Positions 1 through 10,105 of a stretch of 64,000 nt of DNA are shown here, piece by piece (position 1 is the stretch's first letter; each line of letters opens with the position of its first letter). The stretch comes from Closterium sp. Naga37s-1. Lineage: Eukaryota; Streptophyta; Zygnematophyceae; Desmidiales; Closteriaceae. The stretch is taken from assembly GCA_947471745.1 (NCBI GenBank), contig CANJKZ010000768.1, positions 387,501-451,500 of the forward strand. Direction: 5' to 3'. Under the pieces are notes generated by a model that saw only the letters and a program-made list of their open reading frames with translations, was not told the origin of the DNA and made no database searches. The translations under genes and the position numbers were made by a program.

Positions 1-724
1 GTACCCCATTCCCTCCATGGCGTAGAGATAGGCCAGGGACTGCTGCGGCTTGTGCAAGCTGGGGTAGTGAAGGAAAGGGGGATGGAGCAAGGGCGGCGAC
101 AGGTGTAAACGGAAGTGTTTTGAAAACCGACGTCTCAAAACACTTCTGTTTACAAGGGGGATGGGGCAAGGGGGGCGAAAGGGTTCATGGGTGCTGTAGC
201 AGTGAGAGGAGGGGGGTTGGGAGAGATGGAGCCGGCGGGGTTGGGTTGGGAGAGATGGAGCGGGGTTGGGTTGGGAGAGATGGAGGGGGGTTGGGTTGGG
301 AGAGATGGAGGGGGGTTGGGTTGGGAGAGATGGAGCGGGGTTGGGTTGGGAGAGATGGAGCGGGGATGGGTTGGGAGAGATGGAGGGGGGTTGGGTTGGG
401 AGAGATGGAGCGGGGTTGGGTTGGGAGAGATGGAGCGGGGTTGGGTTGGGAGAGATGGAGCGGGGTTGGGTTGGGAGAGATGGAGGGGGGTTGGGTTGGG
501 AGAGATGGATAGAGAGGGGGGGTTGGACACATGGAGAGGGGGTCAGCGGGAGTGAGTGAGAGTAATAAGACACGGCCCAATCCCTCTCATGTGAATCCCC
601 ACCAACAGTTGCCCAAGCAAGAATCCCCACCAACAGTTGCCCAAGCAAGAATCCCCACCAACAGATTCCCCACCAACAGATTCCCCCCATTCACCACCGG
701 CATCAAAACCCTTATGAGCGAGCA

Positions 725-766
<42 letters not shown>

Positions 767-3700
767 TGTGTGTGTGAGTGTGTGTGTGAGTGTGTGTGTG
801 TGAGTGTGTGTGTGTGTGTGAGTGTGTGTGTGTGTGAGTGTGTGTGTGTGCATGAGTGTGTGTGTGTGTGAGTGCGTGTGTGTGAGTGTGTGTGTGTGAA
901 CACACATAGAGGTCACAGTCACTCATGTGTGAAACTCCACCAGCAATTGCCCGGAAGGGTTTTGAGGCGCCTCAAAACAGGGTGGGTGTGAACACCAGGA
1001 GGTTACAGTTGCTGACTAGTGAACCACTCACGCGTGAAACTCCACCAACAGTTGCCCAAACAGCAGATCCCCCCCACTGATCACCAGCTTTGAGACGTCT
1101 CATAAAGAGCAGATCCTCCCCACTCATCACCAGCTTTGCATCCCTTATGAGAGTGTGAATGTGTGCATGTGTGCATGTGTGCATATGTGCATGTGTGCAT
1201 GTGTGAATGTGGGCATGTGTGCATGTGTGCATGTGTGCATGTGGGCATGTGTGCATGTGTGCATGTGTGAATGTGGGCATGTGTGGATGTGTGAATGTGT
1301 GCATGTGTGTATGTGTGCATGTGTCCATTTGTGCATGTGTGAATGTAGGCATGTGTGCATGTGTGAATGTGTGCATGTGTGAATGTGGGCATGTGTGAAT
1401 GTGGGCATGTGTGCATGTGTGAATGTGTGCATGTGTGCATGTGTGCATGTGTGCATGTGTGCATGTGTGCATGTGTGAATGTGGGCATGTGTGCATGTGT
1501 GCATGTGTTCACTTGTGCATGTGTGAATGTGGGCATGTGTGCATGTGTGAATGTGTGCATGTGTGCATGTGTGCATGTGTGCATGTGTGCATGTGTGCAT
1601 GTGTGCATGTGTGCATGTGGGCATGTGTGCATGTGTGCATGTGTGAATGTGGGCATGTGTGGATGTGTGAATGTGTGCATGTGTGTATGTGTGCATGTGT
1701 CCATTTGTGCATGTGTGAATGTGGGCATGTGTGCATGTGTGAATGTGTGCATGTGTGAATGTGGGCATGTGTGAATGTGGGCATGTGTGCATGTGTGAAT
1801 GTGTGCATGTGTGCATGTGTGCATGTGTGCATGTGTGCATGTGTGCATGTGTGAATGTGGGCATGTGTGCATGTGTGCATGTGTGCATGTGGGCATGTGT
1901 GCATGTGTGCATGTGTGAATGTGGGCATGTGTGGATGTGTGAATGTGTGCATGTGTGTATGTGTGCATGTGTCCACTTGTGCATGTGTGAATGTGGGCAT
2001 GTGTGCATGTGTGCATGTGTGCATGTGTGCATGTGTGCATGTGTGCATGTGGGCATGTGTGCATGTGTGCATGTGTGCATGTGGGCATGTGTGCATGTGT
2101 GCATGTGTGAATGTGGGCATGTGTGGATGTGTGAATGTGTGCATGTGTGTATGTGTGCATGTGTCCATTTGTGCATGTGTGAATATGGGCATGTGTGCAT
2201 GTGTGCATGTGTGCATGTGTGCATGTGTGCATGTGCGCATGTGTGCATGTGGGCATGTGTGCATGTGTGCATGTGTGAATGTGGGCATGTGTGGATGTGT
2301 GAATGTGTGCATGTGTGTATGTGTGCATGTGTCCATTTGTGCATGTGTAAATGTGGGCATGTGTGCATGTGTGAATGTGTGCATGTGTGAATGTGGGCAT
2401 GTGTGAATGTGGGCATGTGTGCATGTGTGAATGTGTGCATGTGTGCATGTGTGAATGTGTGCATGTGTGCATGTGTGCATGTGTGAATGTGGGCATGTGT
2501 GCATGTGTGCATGTGTGCATGTGTGAATGTGGGCATGTGTGCATGTGTGCATGTGTGCATGTGGGCATGTGTGCATGTGTGCATGTGTGAATGTGGGCAT
2601 GTGTGGATGTGTGAATGTGTGCATGTGTGTATGTGTGCATGTGTCCATTTGTGCATGTGTGAATATGGGCATGTGTGCATGTGTGCATGTGTGCATGTGT
2701 GCATGTGTGCATGTGTGCATGTGTGCATGTGGGCATGTGTGCATGTGTGCATGTGTGAATGTGGGCATGTGTGGATGTGTGAATGTGTGCATGTGTGTAT
2801 GTGTGCATGTGTCCATTTGTGCATGTGTGAATATGGGCATGTGTGCATGTGTGCATGTGTGCATGTGTGCATGTGTGCATGTGTGCATGTGTGCATGTGG
2901 GCATGTGTGCATGTGTGCATGTGTGAATGTGGGCATGTGTGGATGTGTGAATGTGTGCATGTGTGTATGTGTGCATGTGTCCATTTGTGCATGTGTAAAT
3001 GTGGGCATGTGTGCATGTGTGAATGTGTGCATGTGTGAATGTGGGCATGTGTGAATGTGGGCATGTGTGCATGTGTGAATGTGTGCATGTGTGCATGTGT
3101 GAATGTGTGCATGTGTGCATGTGTGCATGTGTGAATGTGGGCATGTGTGCATGTGTGCATGTGTGCATGTGTGAATGTGGGCATGTGTGCATGTGTGCAT
3201 GTGTGCATGTGGGCATGTGTGCATGTGTGCATGTGTGAATGTGGGCATGTGTGGATGTGTGAATGTGTGCATGTGTGAATGTGTGCATGTGTGAATGTGT
3301 GCATGTGTGCATGTGTGCATGTGTGCATGTGTGAATGTGGGCATGTGTGGATGTGTGAATGTGTGCATGTGTGGATGTGTGAATGTGTGCATGTGTGTAT
3401 GTGTGCATGTGTCCATTTGTGCATGTGTGAATATGGGCATGTGTGCATGTGTGCATGTGTGCATGTATGCATGTGTGCATGTGTGCATGTGTGCATGTGC
3501 GCATGTGTGAATGTGTGCATGTGTGAATGTGGGCATGTGCGAATGTGGGCATGTGTGCATGTGTGAATGTGGGCATGTGTGCATGTGTGAATGTGTGCAT
3601 GTGTGAATGTGGGCATGTGTGAATGTGGGCATGTGTGCATGTGTGCATGTGTGCATGTGTGCATGTGTGCATGTGTGTGTGAACACAAGAGGATATAGGT

Positions 3701-6700
3701 TTTACGGTCTCACTCATGCGTGAAACTCCACCAGCAGTTGCCCAAACAGCAGATTCCCCCCGTTTATCACCAGCTTCGCATCTCCCCTCTTCCCCTCCAT
3801 TTCCTCCTCAGTCAGCCCCCCTCCCTCCTTCCTCCTCCTCTCCACAAACTCCTCAGTCTCCCTCTTCAGCCCCATGATAAACTCCTCCTCACACCCCTCA
3901 CAGTCCATTTTCAGCACATCCACATACTCATGCCCTAGCTTCTCCATCGCCCCTTTCAGAGTCATAAAGGCAATCCCGGGGTTTTTGGCCCGGGAATCCT
4001 CGAGGCTTGCGGCGCCGGCGATGGCGATTTGGTGGAAGTGGAGGAAGGGAGGGCGAGCATGTGAGCAGTGGCGTTGGCGGAGAGGAAGGGGTCGAAGGTG
4101 AATGGCTTGGTGTGCAGGGCAGATCCGATGGCCTGCTCGAATCATACTGCTCGTTGCTGCCCACACTGGGAGAGGGGAGGTGGGTGGGGAGTTGGTGGAG
4201 GAGGGAGAGGGGGAGTGGGGGAAGGCAGATAGGGAGAGAAGGTATGAGCTGCTTTGAGACGCGTCAAAAACAGACTAGTAGGCAGGGAGAGGCATAAGTA
4301 GCACGGGTTACCAATTTAGCGTGGAATATACATCTAGGATGCATTATAAATTGGAAGAAATAGCACGGGTTATGATGATTCTGGCAAGGTGATGACCCAT
4401 CCCAAATACAGACAGGAGAGGCACAATTCAGATGGGTTCAGATGGGTTGTGAAATGTGAAACATGGCTGGGTTGACAATCAGCACGTGGAATAATCATAT
4501 GGAACAGGGTTGGATCGAAACAGAATCATACCAGCATGTGGCATAATGAGCACGCCAGCCAATCAGGGAAGAGAGTAGACAACAAAAGCGACTGCCCCTC
4601 ATTGGTAGGTGTGCTGATCATACATTGGATGGACGTGACTTTTGAGTCCAGGGTTTAGAACTCTAGAAGCACTAAGTTACACAGAACTGTGTATTGAACT
4701 GCTTTGTATAGAACCATCTTGATGCACTGCTTCCCTGTAACCTACAGGATTTTCCTGGATGGCATGGCAGTAACTTTAGAGTCGACTCAATTAGAGCGAC
4801 AAGACGATTTGAGTCAGAGCGTAACTGCTTACCTGTACACTACAGGGTTTTCTTGTATCGCAGTTGGCAGCATGCACACCCACTGCAGTGGAGAGCAAGG
4901 CGGGATGGGGCCCGGGGAGGAAAGTGGGGTGTAGGTGGGGAGCGGGGGAGGGGAGGGAAGGGGAGGGAAGGGGAGGGAAGGGGAGGGAAGGGGAGGGAAG
5001 GGGAGGGAAGGGGAGGGGAGAGGAGGGGAGAGGAGGGAGAGAGAAGGGAGAGAGGGAGAGGGTTAGTTAGATGGCAAGATGCACACGCACTGCAGTGGAG
5101 AGCAAGGTGGGGGAGAGGCGGGGAGGAAGGTGCAGGGAGGTCGGGGAAAGGCAGGGGAGGAGAGACGCAGCAGGCACACCCATTGTTGAGGAGAGCAAGG
5201 CGGGACACGAGAAGTGGTGGGGAGGAGAAGGGGTGTCAAAAAAGGTGCAGTAAGATGGGAGGTAAGGGGACAAACAAAGCAACTACAACTTTTGGGGAAA
5301 AAAACAAACAAACAACTTTCCCCCCTTGTTGTTATGACACCCCTCCCAGAACCACCTTTCCTCACCTGCCTTCTTTCCCCTGAACCCATATTCCTTTCCG
5401 CATCCCCCCACACTCTCCCCCAGGTAAGGTAACAAGAATATGTCAGCAGAAAGCACCCACCCCACGATTTGCCTTTCCTGGGCTAAATTGGTAACCCATG
5501 CTACTTATGCCTGGCAGAATATGTCAGCAGAAAGCACCCACCCCACAATTTGCCTTTCCCCCAACCGCATTTTTTTAGCCGACTCAAAAGCTGCTGTCAC
5601 CCCTCTCTCTTCCCCCCCCACACACTTTCCCCCAGGAAACACGAGTCTGTCAACAGAAAGCACAACACTATTATGCCTCTCCCCCAACCCCATTCCTTCC
5701 CCTACTCACCTTCCTCCTCTCCCTTATTCCAGACATTCCTCACCTTCCCCCCATCCCCACAGGCGCCCACTCTCTCCTACGAGTAAGTGGGCATGAGCAT
5801 AGACAGACAGCAGCAGAGGCATGCTCACCCTCCCCCCACCCCATCCCCACAGGCACCCACTCTCTCCTACAGGTAGGTGGGCATGAGCATAGCCTTCCAT
5901 CAATTCACCAATTCACCATTTCAGGGAGTTTTTGAGAATTCTAAAAAATTCACCAATTCACCATGTCCCCATAGTCCCAATGTCCTACCTTTCCTCCGTC
6001 CCTTCACGTGCCCACTCGCTCCTCTGCGGGGCATGGGTAGGTGGGCATGAGCATAGCCTTCCATCAATTCACCAACTCACCATTTCCCCATAGTCCCAAT
6101 GTCCTACCTTTCCGTTGCAGGGAGTTTTTGAGATTTTTTTAGAGTTCCCAAAAACTCCCTGCATCCCCACAGGCGCCCACCAATTCACCATGTCCCCATA
6201 GTCCCAATGTCCTGCCTTTCCTCCGTCCCTTCACGTGCCCACTCGCTCCTCTGCGGGGCATGGGTAGGTGGGCATGAGCACCGACAGCAGCGGTGGGGGC
6301 AGGAGAGGAGGGGGGTAGCAGGGAGTGACAGAAAGAACCCAACCCTACCCAACCGAATCACTCACTCACCTTCCCACCGTCTCCCCATGCGCCCACTCTC
6401 TCCTCTGCTGGGGTAAGTGGGCATGAGCACTGACAGCCGCAGAGACAGCAGAGACAGCAGAGAGGGGCAGGGTATAACAGAAAGAACCCAACCGTTCACT
6501 TACCTTCTTCCATTCCCATAACTATCCCCTTATCTCCTCACCTTTCCGCCATCTCCCCATGCGCCCACTCGCTCCTCTGCGGGGCACGGGTAAGTGGGCA
6601 TGAGCACGGACAGCAGCAGCGACGGCAGAGGGGAGGAGGGAAAAGAACCCGATCCCATCTCCCCATCACCGTTCCAATCTTACCTTCCCCCCATCTCCCC

Positions 6701-8650
6701 ATGCGCCCACTCGCTCCTCTGCCGGGCACGGGTACGTGGGCATGAGCACAGACAGCAGTAGCAACAGCATAGAGAGATAGGGAATAACCCAACCATTCAC
6801 TCACTCACCTTCCCACCGTCTCCCCATGCGCCCACTCGCTCCTCTGCCGGGCACGGGTACGTGGGCATGAGCACAGACAGCAGTAGCAACAGCATCGAGA
6901 GATAGGGAATAACCCAACCATTCACTCACTCACCTTCCCACCGTCTCCCCATGCGCCCACTCGCTCCTCTGCCGGGCACGGGTACGTGGGCATGAGCACA
7001 GACAGCAGTAGCAACAGCATAGAGAGATAGGGAATAACCCAACCATTTACTCACTCACCTTCCCACCGTCTCCCCATGCGCCCACTCGCTCCTCTGCCGG
7101 GCACGGGTACGTGGGCATGAGCACAGACAGACAGCAGCGACGGCAGAGGAGGAGGGTAGGGAGTAACCCAAAGATCCCAACCCAGCCATTCACTCACCTT
7201 CCCACCGTCCCCCCATGCGCCCACTCGCTCCTCTGCCGGGCAAGGGTAAGTGGGCATGAGCACAGACAGCAGCAGCTGCGGCAGGTCGTATGCGTCCATG
7301 GGCCACTGATCCCCGTTATGAGCTGCTTTCCTACGCTCTATGTCAGCCTGCAAGTTGGGAAGGGGAGAGGAGCGGAGAGGGAACAGGGTAAGTGGGCATG
7401 AGCACTGACAGCAGCAGAGATGGCAAGTCGTGTGCGTCCATGGGCCACTGATCCCCGTTATGAGCTGCTTTCCTTCTGTCTATATCAGCCTGGGGTACGG
7501 GAGGGCACGGGAGGGAAGGGGCGGGGGGAAGGGCGGGGCGGGGGGGTTGGAAAATAGGGAGCAGCAAAGCTTAGGCGGCAGGTCGTGTGCGTCCATGGGC
7601 CACTGATCCCCGTTATGAGCTGCCTCGTCTCGCTATATCAGCCTGGGGATAGGTGGGAGGGGCGGGGACGGAGGGTTGGGGGATCAGTCGTAGTAGCAAC
7701 GGCAGGTCGTGTGCGTCAATGGGCCACTGGTCCCCGTTATGAGCTGCTTTCCTTCTGTCTATATCAGTCTGGTGGGACGGGAGAGGAATGGAAGGGAGGG
7801 GAGGGGAGGGAAATTGGGAACGGAAGAGTGGGAGAATGGAGAGCAGCAAAGCAGCAGTGCATCCATGGTGAGGTGATCCCCGTTATGGGCTGCTTTCCTT
7901 CTGTCATAATAGCCTGCGGAGAGGTGGGTGAGATGGGAGCGGGCATCAGCACAGACAGCAGCAGCAAGGCCACGTCGTACACGTCCATGGGCCATTGATC
8001 CCCGTTATGAGCTGCCTTCCTACATGTACGATCTGCCGTCGTACACGTCCATGGGCCATTGATCCCCGTTATAGCCTGCCTTTCTACGGACTCGCCTGGG
8101 AGTACGGGTAACGTGAGTGAGAGGATATGGTTTTTGGGATGAAAGAAGCACACAGCTCACTGCACGGAAGCAGCGGCGTTTCAATTCACAGAAACGCGGC
8201 GTTTCAAACGGCTCCAGGCAAACGGATTTGTCTTAACCTCTGAAAAGGCCGCATTGCGTTAGTGGGCCGCAGTCGTCTCGCCCACAGTAAGCTGTTCAGT
8301 TAAACTATCATTCCGTCTTTATCACGTACCCAGTAAGCAGCCTCGGCTCGGCACAGCGACCACGCAATGGCAACGCCATTAACGAGTTCGGCTTGTAACG
8401 AGGATGCAGCAGGATCGGTCGGGCTTCGAGGGGCCTCAAAATTCCATGGCGAAGCGCCATCGGAAACGGCATCGGAAGCGGCAACGTCGGTGGAAAGCGT
8501 TTCGATTGGCTGGAATATTAGCAGCAGCGGTGCGCCGAGCAAGAGAATGGCGAGCGTGACGATTACATGCGGCTTTAATTTCTCAAAAAGCTTCTCGTTT
8601 TGGTGCCAGAAGTCGGAGGACGAGCCGCCGCGGACTACGATGTACGACAT
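1..8650 (-). CDS. METTL24-like (Methyltransf_22) membrane-anchored methyltransferase gene, 3' end off the left edge, probably broken
   Basis: I assembled this gene from five exons that share splice phase on the minus strand: 8650-8330, 7347-7198, 4882-4833, 4165-3719 and 58-1. Every junction is GT-AG except the exon 4 donor. Joined, they give a short cytosolic N terminus, one membrane segment (residues 28-47), then the family's ordered motifs: [13 protein letters not shown]+WVC across the exon 2/3 junction, [37 protein letters not shown] and QLLVEFH. The final exon supplies LYAMEGMGY. The family is related to FkbM methyltransferases and is predicted to use S-adenosylmethionine. The type II membrane topology suggests the secretory pathway, but the substrate is unknown. 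Oddities: two single-base frame breaks in exon 4, an exon 4 donor reading GC|ATGAGT, amplified copies of exons 2, 3 and the exon 4 tail, and a 2.5-kb satellite in the last intron. It is either a decaying gene or one with sequence errors. Confidence 0.72.
105..153. repeat. 49-bp hairpin inside a direct repeat
   Basis: Arms of 19 bp (105-123 and 135-153) pair with one mismatch around an 11-base loop. The hairpin is flanked by direct copies of a GGGGATGGAGCAAGGGCGGC-like sequence at about 77-98 and 156-178. Its core, TTTTGA...GACGTCTCAAAA, is a degenerate member of the palindromic-spacer family described in the findings. Confidence 0.6.
211..515. repeat. 25-bp G-rich minisatellite, about 12 copies
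   Basis: Units repeat every 25 bp (for example AGAGATGGAG at 251 and 276). Each carries the runs GGGG-TT-GGG-TT-GGG, so the plus strand is a continuous G-quadruplex candidate. All frames on both strands are open because the unit lacks stops, so the ORFs here are artefacts. It lies in the last intron of the METTL24-like gene. Confidence 0.9.
590..690. repeat. Degenerate tandem copies of the METTL24-like exon 4 tail
   Basis: The motif CCCACCAACAGTTGCCCAAG repeats. On the minus strand it is a decayed version of the exon segment that encodes [13 protein letters not shown]. The splice donor is not conserved in these copies. Confidence 0.5.
723..903. repeat. (TG)n microsatellite with TGAG interruptions
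   Basis: About 180 bp of TG dinucleotide is interrupted at intervals by GAG. It is alternating purine-pyrimidine DNA and a Z-DNA candidate. It precedes a further copy of the exon-tail repeat. Confidence 0.95.
920..1140 (-). repeat. Duplicated METTL24-like exon 4 tails separated by palindromes
   Basis: Copies of the GGATCTGCTGTTTGGGCAAC exon segment lie at about 925-955, 1030-1090 and 1107-1137 (minus). They are separated by the perfect palindrome TTTTGAGGCGCCTCAAAA (960-977) and by TTTGAGACGTCTCATAAA (1089-1106). The middle copy keeps a proper donor, CACGC|GTGAGT, in phase with the exon at 1-58. It could therefore act as the real splice donor exon or as an alternative one. Confidence 0.55.
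1145..3682. repeat. Octamer satellite (ATGTGTGC)n, about 2.5 kb, with 168-bp higher-order units
   Basis: More than 300 copies of an 8-bp unit are present, with variants ATGTGTGA, ATGTGGGC, ATGTGTGT and ATGTGTCC. The rare variant TGTCCATTTG recurs at 2162 and 2330, and at 2642, 2810 and 2978, exactly 168 bp (21 units) apart, so a higher-order repeat has been amplified. Because 8 x 3 = 24 and the unit lacks stops, ORFs of up to 878 codons appear; they are artefacts. The exon 4 tail repeat flanks it on both sides in the same orientation (about 1030-1137 and 3712-3780). It lies in the last intron of the METTL24-like gene. Confidence 0.95.
3719..4165 (-). pseudogene. METTL24-like gene, exon 4 (catalytic core) with two frame breaks
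   Basis: The exon begins after CTCTCCCAG at 4166 and encodes [10 protein letters not shown] in one frame, then [18 protein letters not shown] in a second, then FHQIAIAGA through [14 protein letters not shown] to QLLVEFH in a third. The shifts lie near 4138-4143 and 4040-4050. Each is explained by one missing base in a short homopolymer run. Between DCEGC and QLLVEFH is a charged, lineage-specific insert rich in Glu, Lys and Arg. The expected donor reads ATGAGT after CACGC, whereas the duplicated tail at 1029-1110 keeps GTGAGT. Confidence 0.6.
4291..4320. repeat. 30-bp inverted repeat, left copy (partner at 5482-5511)
   Basis: GGCATAAGTAGCACGGGTTA plus CCAATTTAGC here is the reverse complement of 5482-5511 with one mismatch. 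The pair spans 1.2 kb containing exon 3 of the METTL24-like gene. Confidence 0.75.
4833..4882 (-). CDS. METTL24-like gene, exon 3 (50 bp)
   Basis: A CACTGCAG acceptor is followed by codons for [16 protein letters not shown] plus two bases (AG), then the donor GTAAGC. The split AG joins the T of exon 4 to give Ser, producing YSVGSN at the SAM-binding region. The exon is below normal ORF size and is recognisable only through phase and family motif. Degenerate copies lie at about 4722-4770, 5070-5100 and 5165-5190. Confidence 0.6.
4935..5062. repeat. Purine minisatellite (GGGAAGGGGAG)n
   Basis: An uninterrupted purine tract of GGGAAGGGGAG-type units runs into GGGAGAGAGAAG. Homopurine mirror-like tracts of this type can form triplex DNA. 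It is intronic. Confidence 0.9.
5755..7197 (-). repeat. Array of METTL24-like exon 2 3'-half copies with splice donors
   Basis: On the minus strand the segment [18 protein letters not shown]...GDGGK plus its donor is repeated. The motif CATGCGCCCACTCGCTCCTC recurs at 6559, 6700, 6825, 6950, 7075 and 7213, giving a 125-bp period in the central part. Most units carry CTCACCTT, the complement of the AAG|GTGAG donor. Units farther left (5755-6450) are more decayed and are interspersed with palindromic spacers at 5929-5948 and 6117-6162. Confidence 0.7.
7198..7347 (-). CDS. METTL24-like gene, exon 2 (best intact copy)
   Basis: This 150-bp exon of 50 codons has a TTGCAG acceptor and an AAG|GTGAGT donor. 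It encodes [18 protein letters not shown], then [19 protein letters not shown] and GDGGK. It is the only copy in the surrounding array with both halves and both splice sites intact, so I take it as the functional exon. GDGGK joins WVC of exon 3, as in Methyltransf_22 proteins. Confidence 0.65.
7405..8100 (-). repeat. Array of METTL24-like exon 2 5'-half copies
   Basis: At least six copies of the [24 protein letters not shown] segment lie at about 7424-7490, 7578-7645, 7701-7775, 7862-7920, 7975-8035 and 8040-8100. Several keep the acceptor CAG|GCTGATATAG. Some have indels that break the frame (for example 8040-8100 and 7578-7645). Together with the 3'-half array, both halves of exon 2 have been amplified outward from the intact copy. 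Confidence 0.7.
8330..8650 (-). CDS. METTL24-like gene, exon 1 (membrane anchor)
   Basis: The exon opens with ATG at 8650 (MSYIVVRGG). Residues 28-47 are strongly hydrophobic and would form a signal anchor. A Ser/Ala/Pro stem follows. It ends ...AAYW at a GTACGT donor (8329-8328) in phase 0. The next exon copies begin ADIDRR or ADIERR, also in phase 0. An ORF reading through the donor stops at 8300. An in-frame TTG at 8680 could extend the ORF, but the ATG at 8650 is the plausible start. Confidence 0.65.
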
Positions 8651-10105
8651 GGCGGTCCGTGGCTTCGCGAAATGAGACAAAGTGACGGAAAGCTACGAAT
8701 TTGAGAGAGACTAGTAGGGCAGATGACGAGCAACAAATACGGTAGCCGGTAAATGGACACCTGCTCAGAAGACTTCGAACGGATACGGACCGCCTGATTC
8801 CTCAGAAAAATGGTACGGCATTCTGATGATCTAGACCGACTGGATAGTATATAACGCGATATTGTGATCTATCACTACTAATGCCACCGATATTGTGAAG
8901 ATAGAAATGAAAGCCATGACGAGGTGCGTGCGGAACGGCGTAACGACGCGACGGACAGAAAATAACTACTAGCCACAGTCGCTGTTGTTCAGTGTGGGGC
9001 TCCTTTGGATTGCCAGCGCGCAACCGACAATGAGAGAAACATCGTGTTATCCTCGTTACACGATATGCGTCAGTGGTTTGAAGTGGGTCGATCAAGCGAT
9101 ATGATTATGTAGGGGATGTCCTAGTGCGGTCGCTTGTTGCGAAGTTGGTCGTCTCGTTTGTTACAAACAGAAATGTCTTCGCTGAGTTCCCCCCACCCAC
9201 CCTTCCCCCTTTCAAGTCCCGCGCGCCCCCCTTCAGTCAAGCAGCACCCCCATCCCCACCGAAATCCCCTCCCCTCCCCTCTTGCCCGCCGCCTCTTCCA
9301 GCCACGCCACCAAACCTCTAACCCATCCCACCCCACTCCACCCCACTCCACGCCACCTCACCCCAGCAAGGCATCACCATGCCATGCAAGCCAAGCCAAA
9401 GCCACTCGCACCTTCCCTCCCAGCCTTTACCCCCACGGAATTCCTCTCACACAAACCAACTCAAAACTCCCAAACTCCCAAACTCCCTTGCTCCTCTCCT
9501 AGACTCCTAGCAGCCCAGCCCCCCTTCCCAAGTCCCTCGCTTCTTGTGTGTAGCGTGATAGCCTTGCGTCGCAAGTGGAAACCATCAGAAATGAGAAAAA
9601 AAATATCGTCTGACACTCATCTGTGAGAAGGAAAAAAAACAGACGAAGGGGGATGCTTTTTGTCTGAACGTAGCACCCCCCCTCCGCTGGCACCGCCGCG
9701 CTGGCTTCCTCACCGTCAGAGTAGCGAAATGATTCGAACCGCAGCAAGCGCCGCTGGCTTCCCCACCGTCCTTCGTAAAAACATTGCAGCTTCTTTGATG
9801 GTAGATGCGCCACGCCACGCACGAGTAATAGTTCGCCGGGTGCGGCGGCTTCAGCCATTACCGTCGCGGCAGTGCCACTCGTTCCGATCCGATCCGAACC
9901 CCGTTGCCGCAGCCGTTCTCCTATGATCCAAACCAACCAAACCCTTCTCCCGAGGGTTTCCGAGACCTTGTGCTTGCCGAGGTAGGGAAAGCCCGGAGCC
10001 CGGCCGTTCGATTTGGGTTAGAACGAGTATTTAGTTTCTCTCATGCGTCATTCTCTCAGCGTCACTTTTTACAAGCCACCTTCCTGTGTTGTAGTTCAAC
10101 CAATC
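8651..10105. other. Intergenic region upstream of both the METTL24-like gene and secreted-protein copy 1
   Basis: No supported gene. 9190-9545 is C-rich low-complexity DNA. 9590-10105 matches 17200-18564 upstream of the second paralogue, including the phrase TGCGGCGGCTTCAGCCAT. The perfect 19-bp element TCGATTTGGGTTAGAACGA (10008-10026) lies 80 bp before the ATG at 10106 and recurs at 18387-18405. Confidence 0.6.
10008..10026 (+). promoter_or_regulatory. 19-bp element conserved between the paralogous promoters (copy 1)
   Basis: TCGATTTGGGTTAGAACGA is identical at 18387-18405 upstream of the second paralogue, while the flanking DNA has diverged. It may be a promoter element or a short conserved stretch of 5' UTR. 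Confidence 0.4.

Noticed and set aside
120-580. Pro- or Gly-rich open frames on both strands
   Set aside because: They are translations of the 25-bp minisatellite, open in all frames by composition.
1081-3717. Very long open frames (up to 878 codons) on both strands
   Set aside because: They are translations of an 8-bp satellite whose unit has no stop codon in any frame. The Cys/Val- or His/Thr-rich periodic peptides have no domain and no start context.
8436-8455. TTCGAGGGGCCTCAAAA inside METTL24-like exon 1
   Set aside because: It resembles the palindrome family but is coding (NFEAPRS), has mismatches, and has no direct duplication around it.
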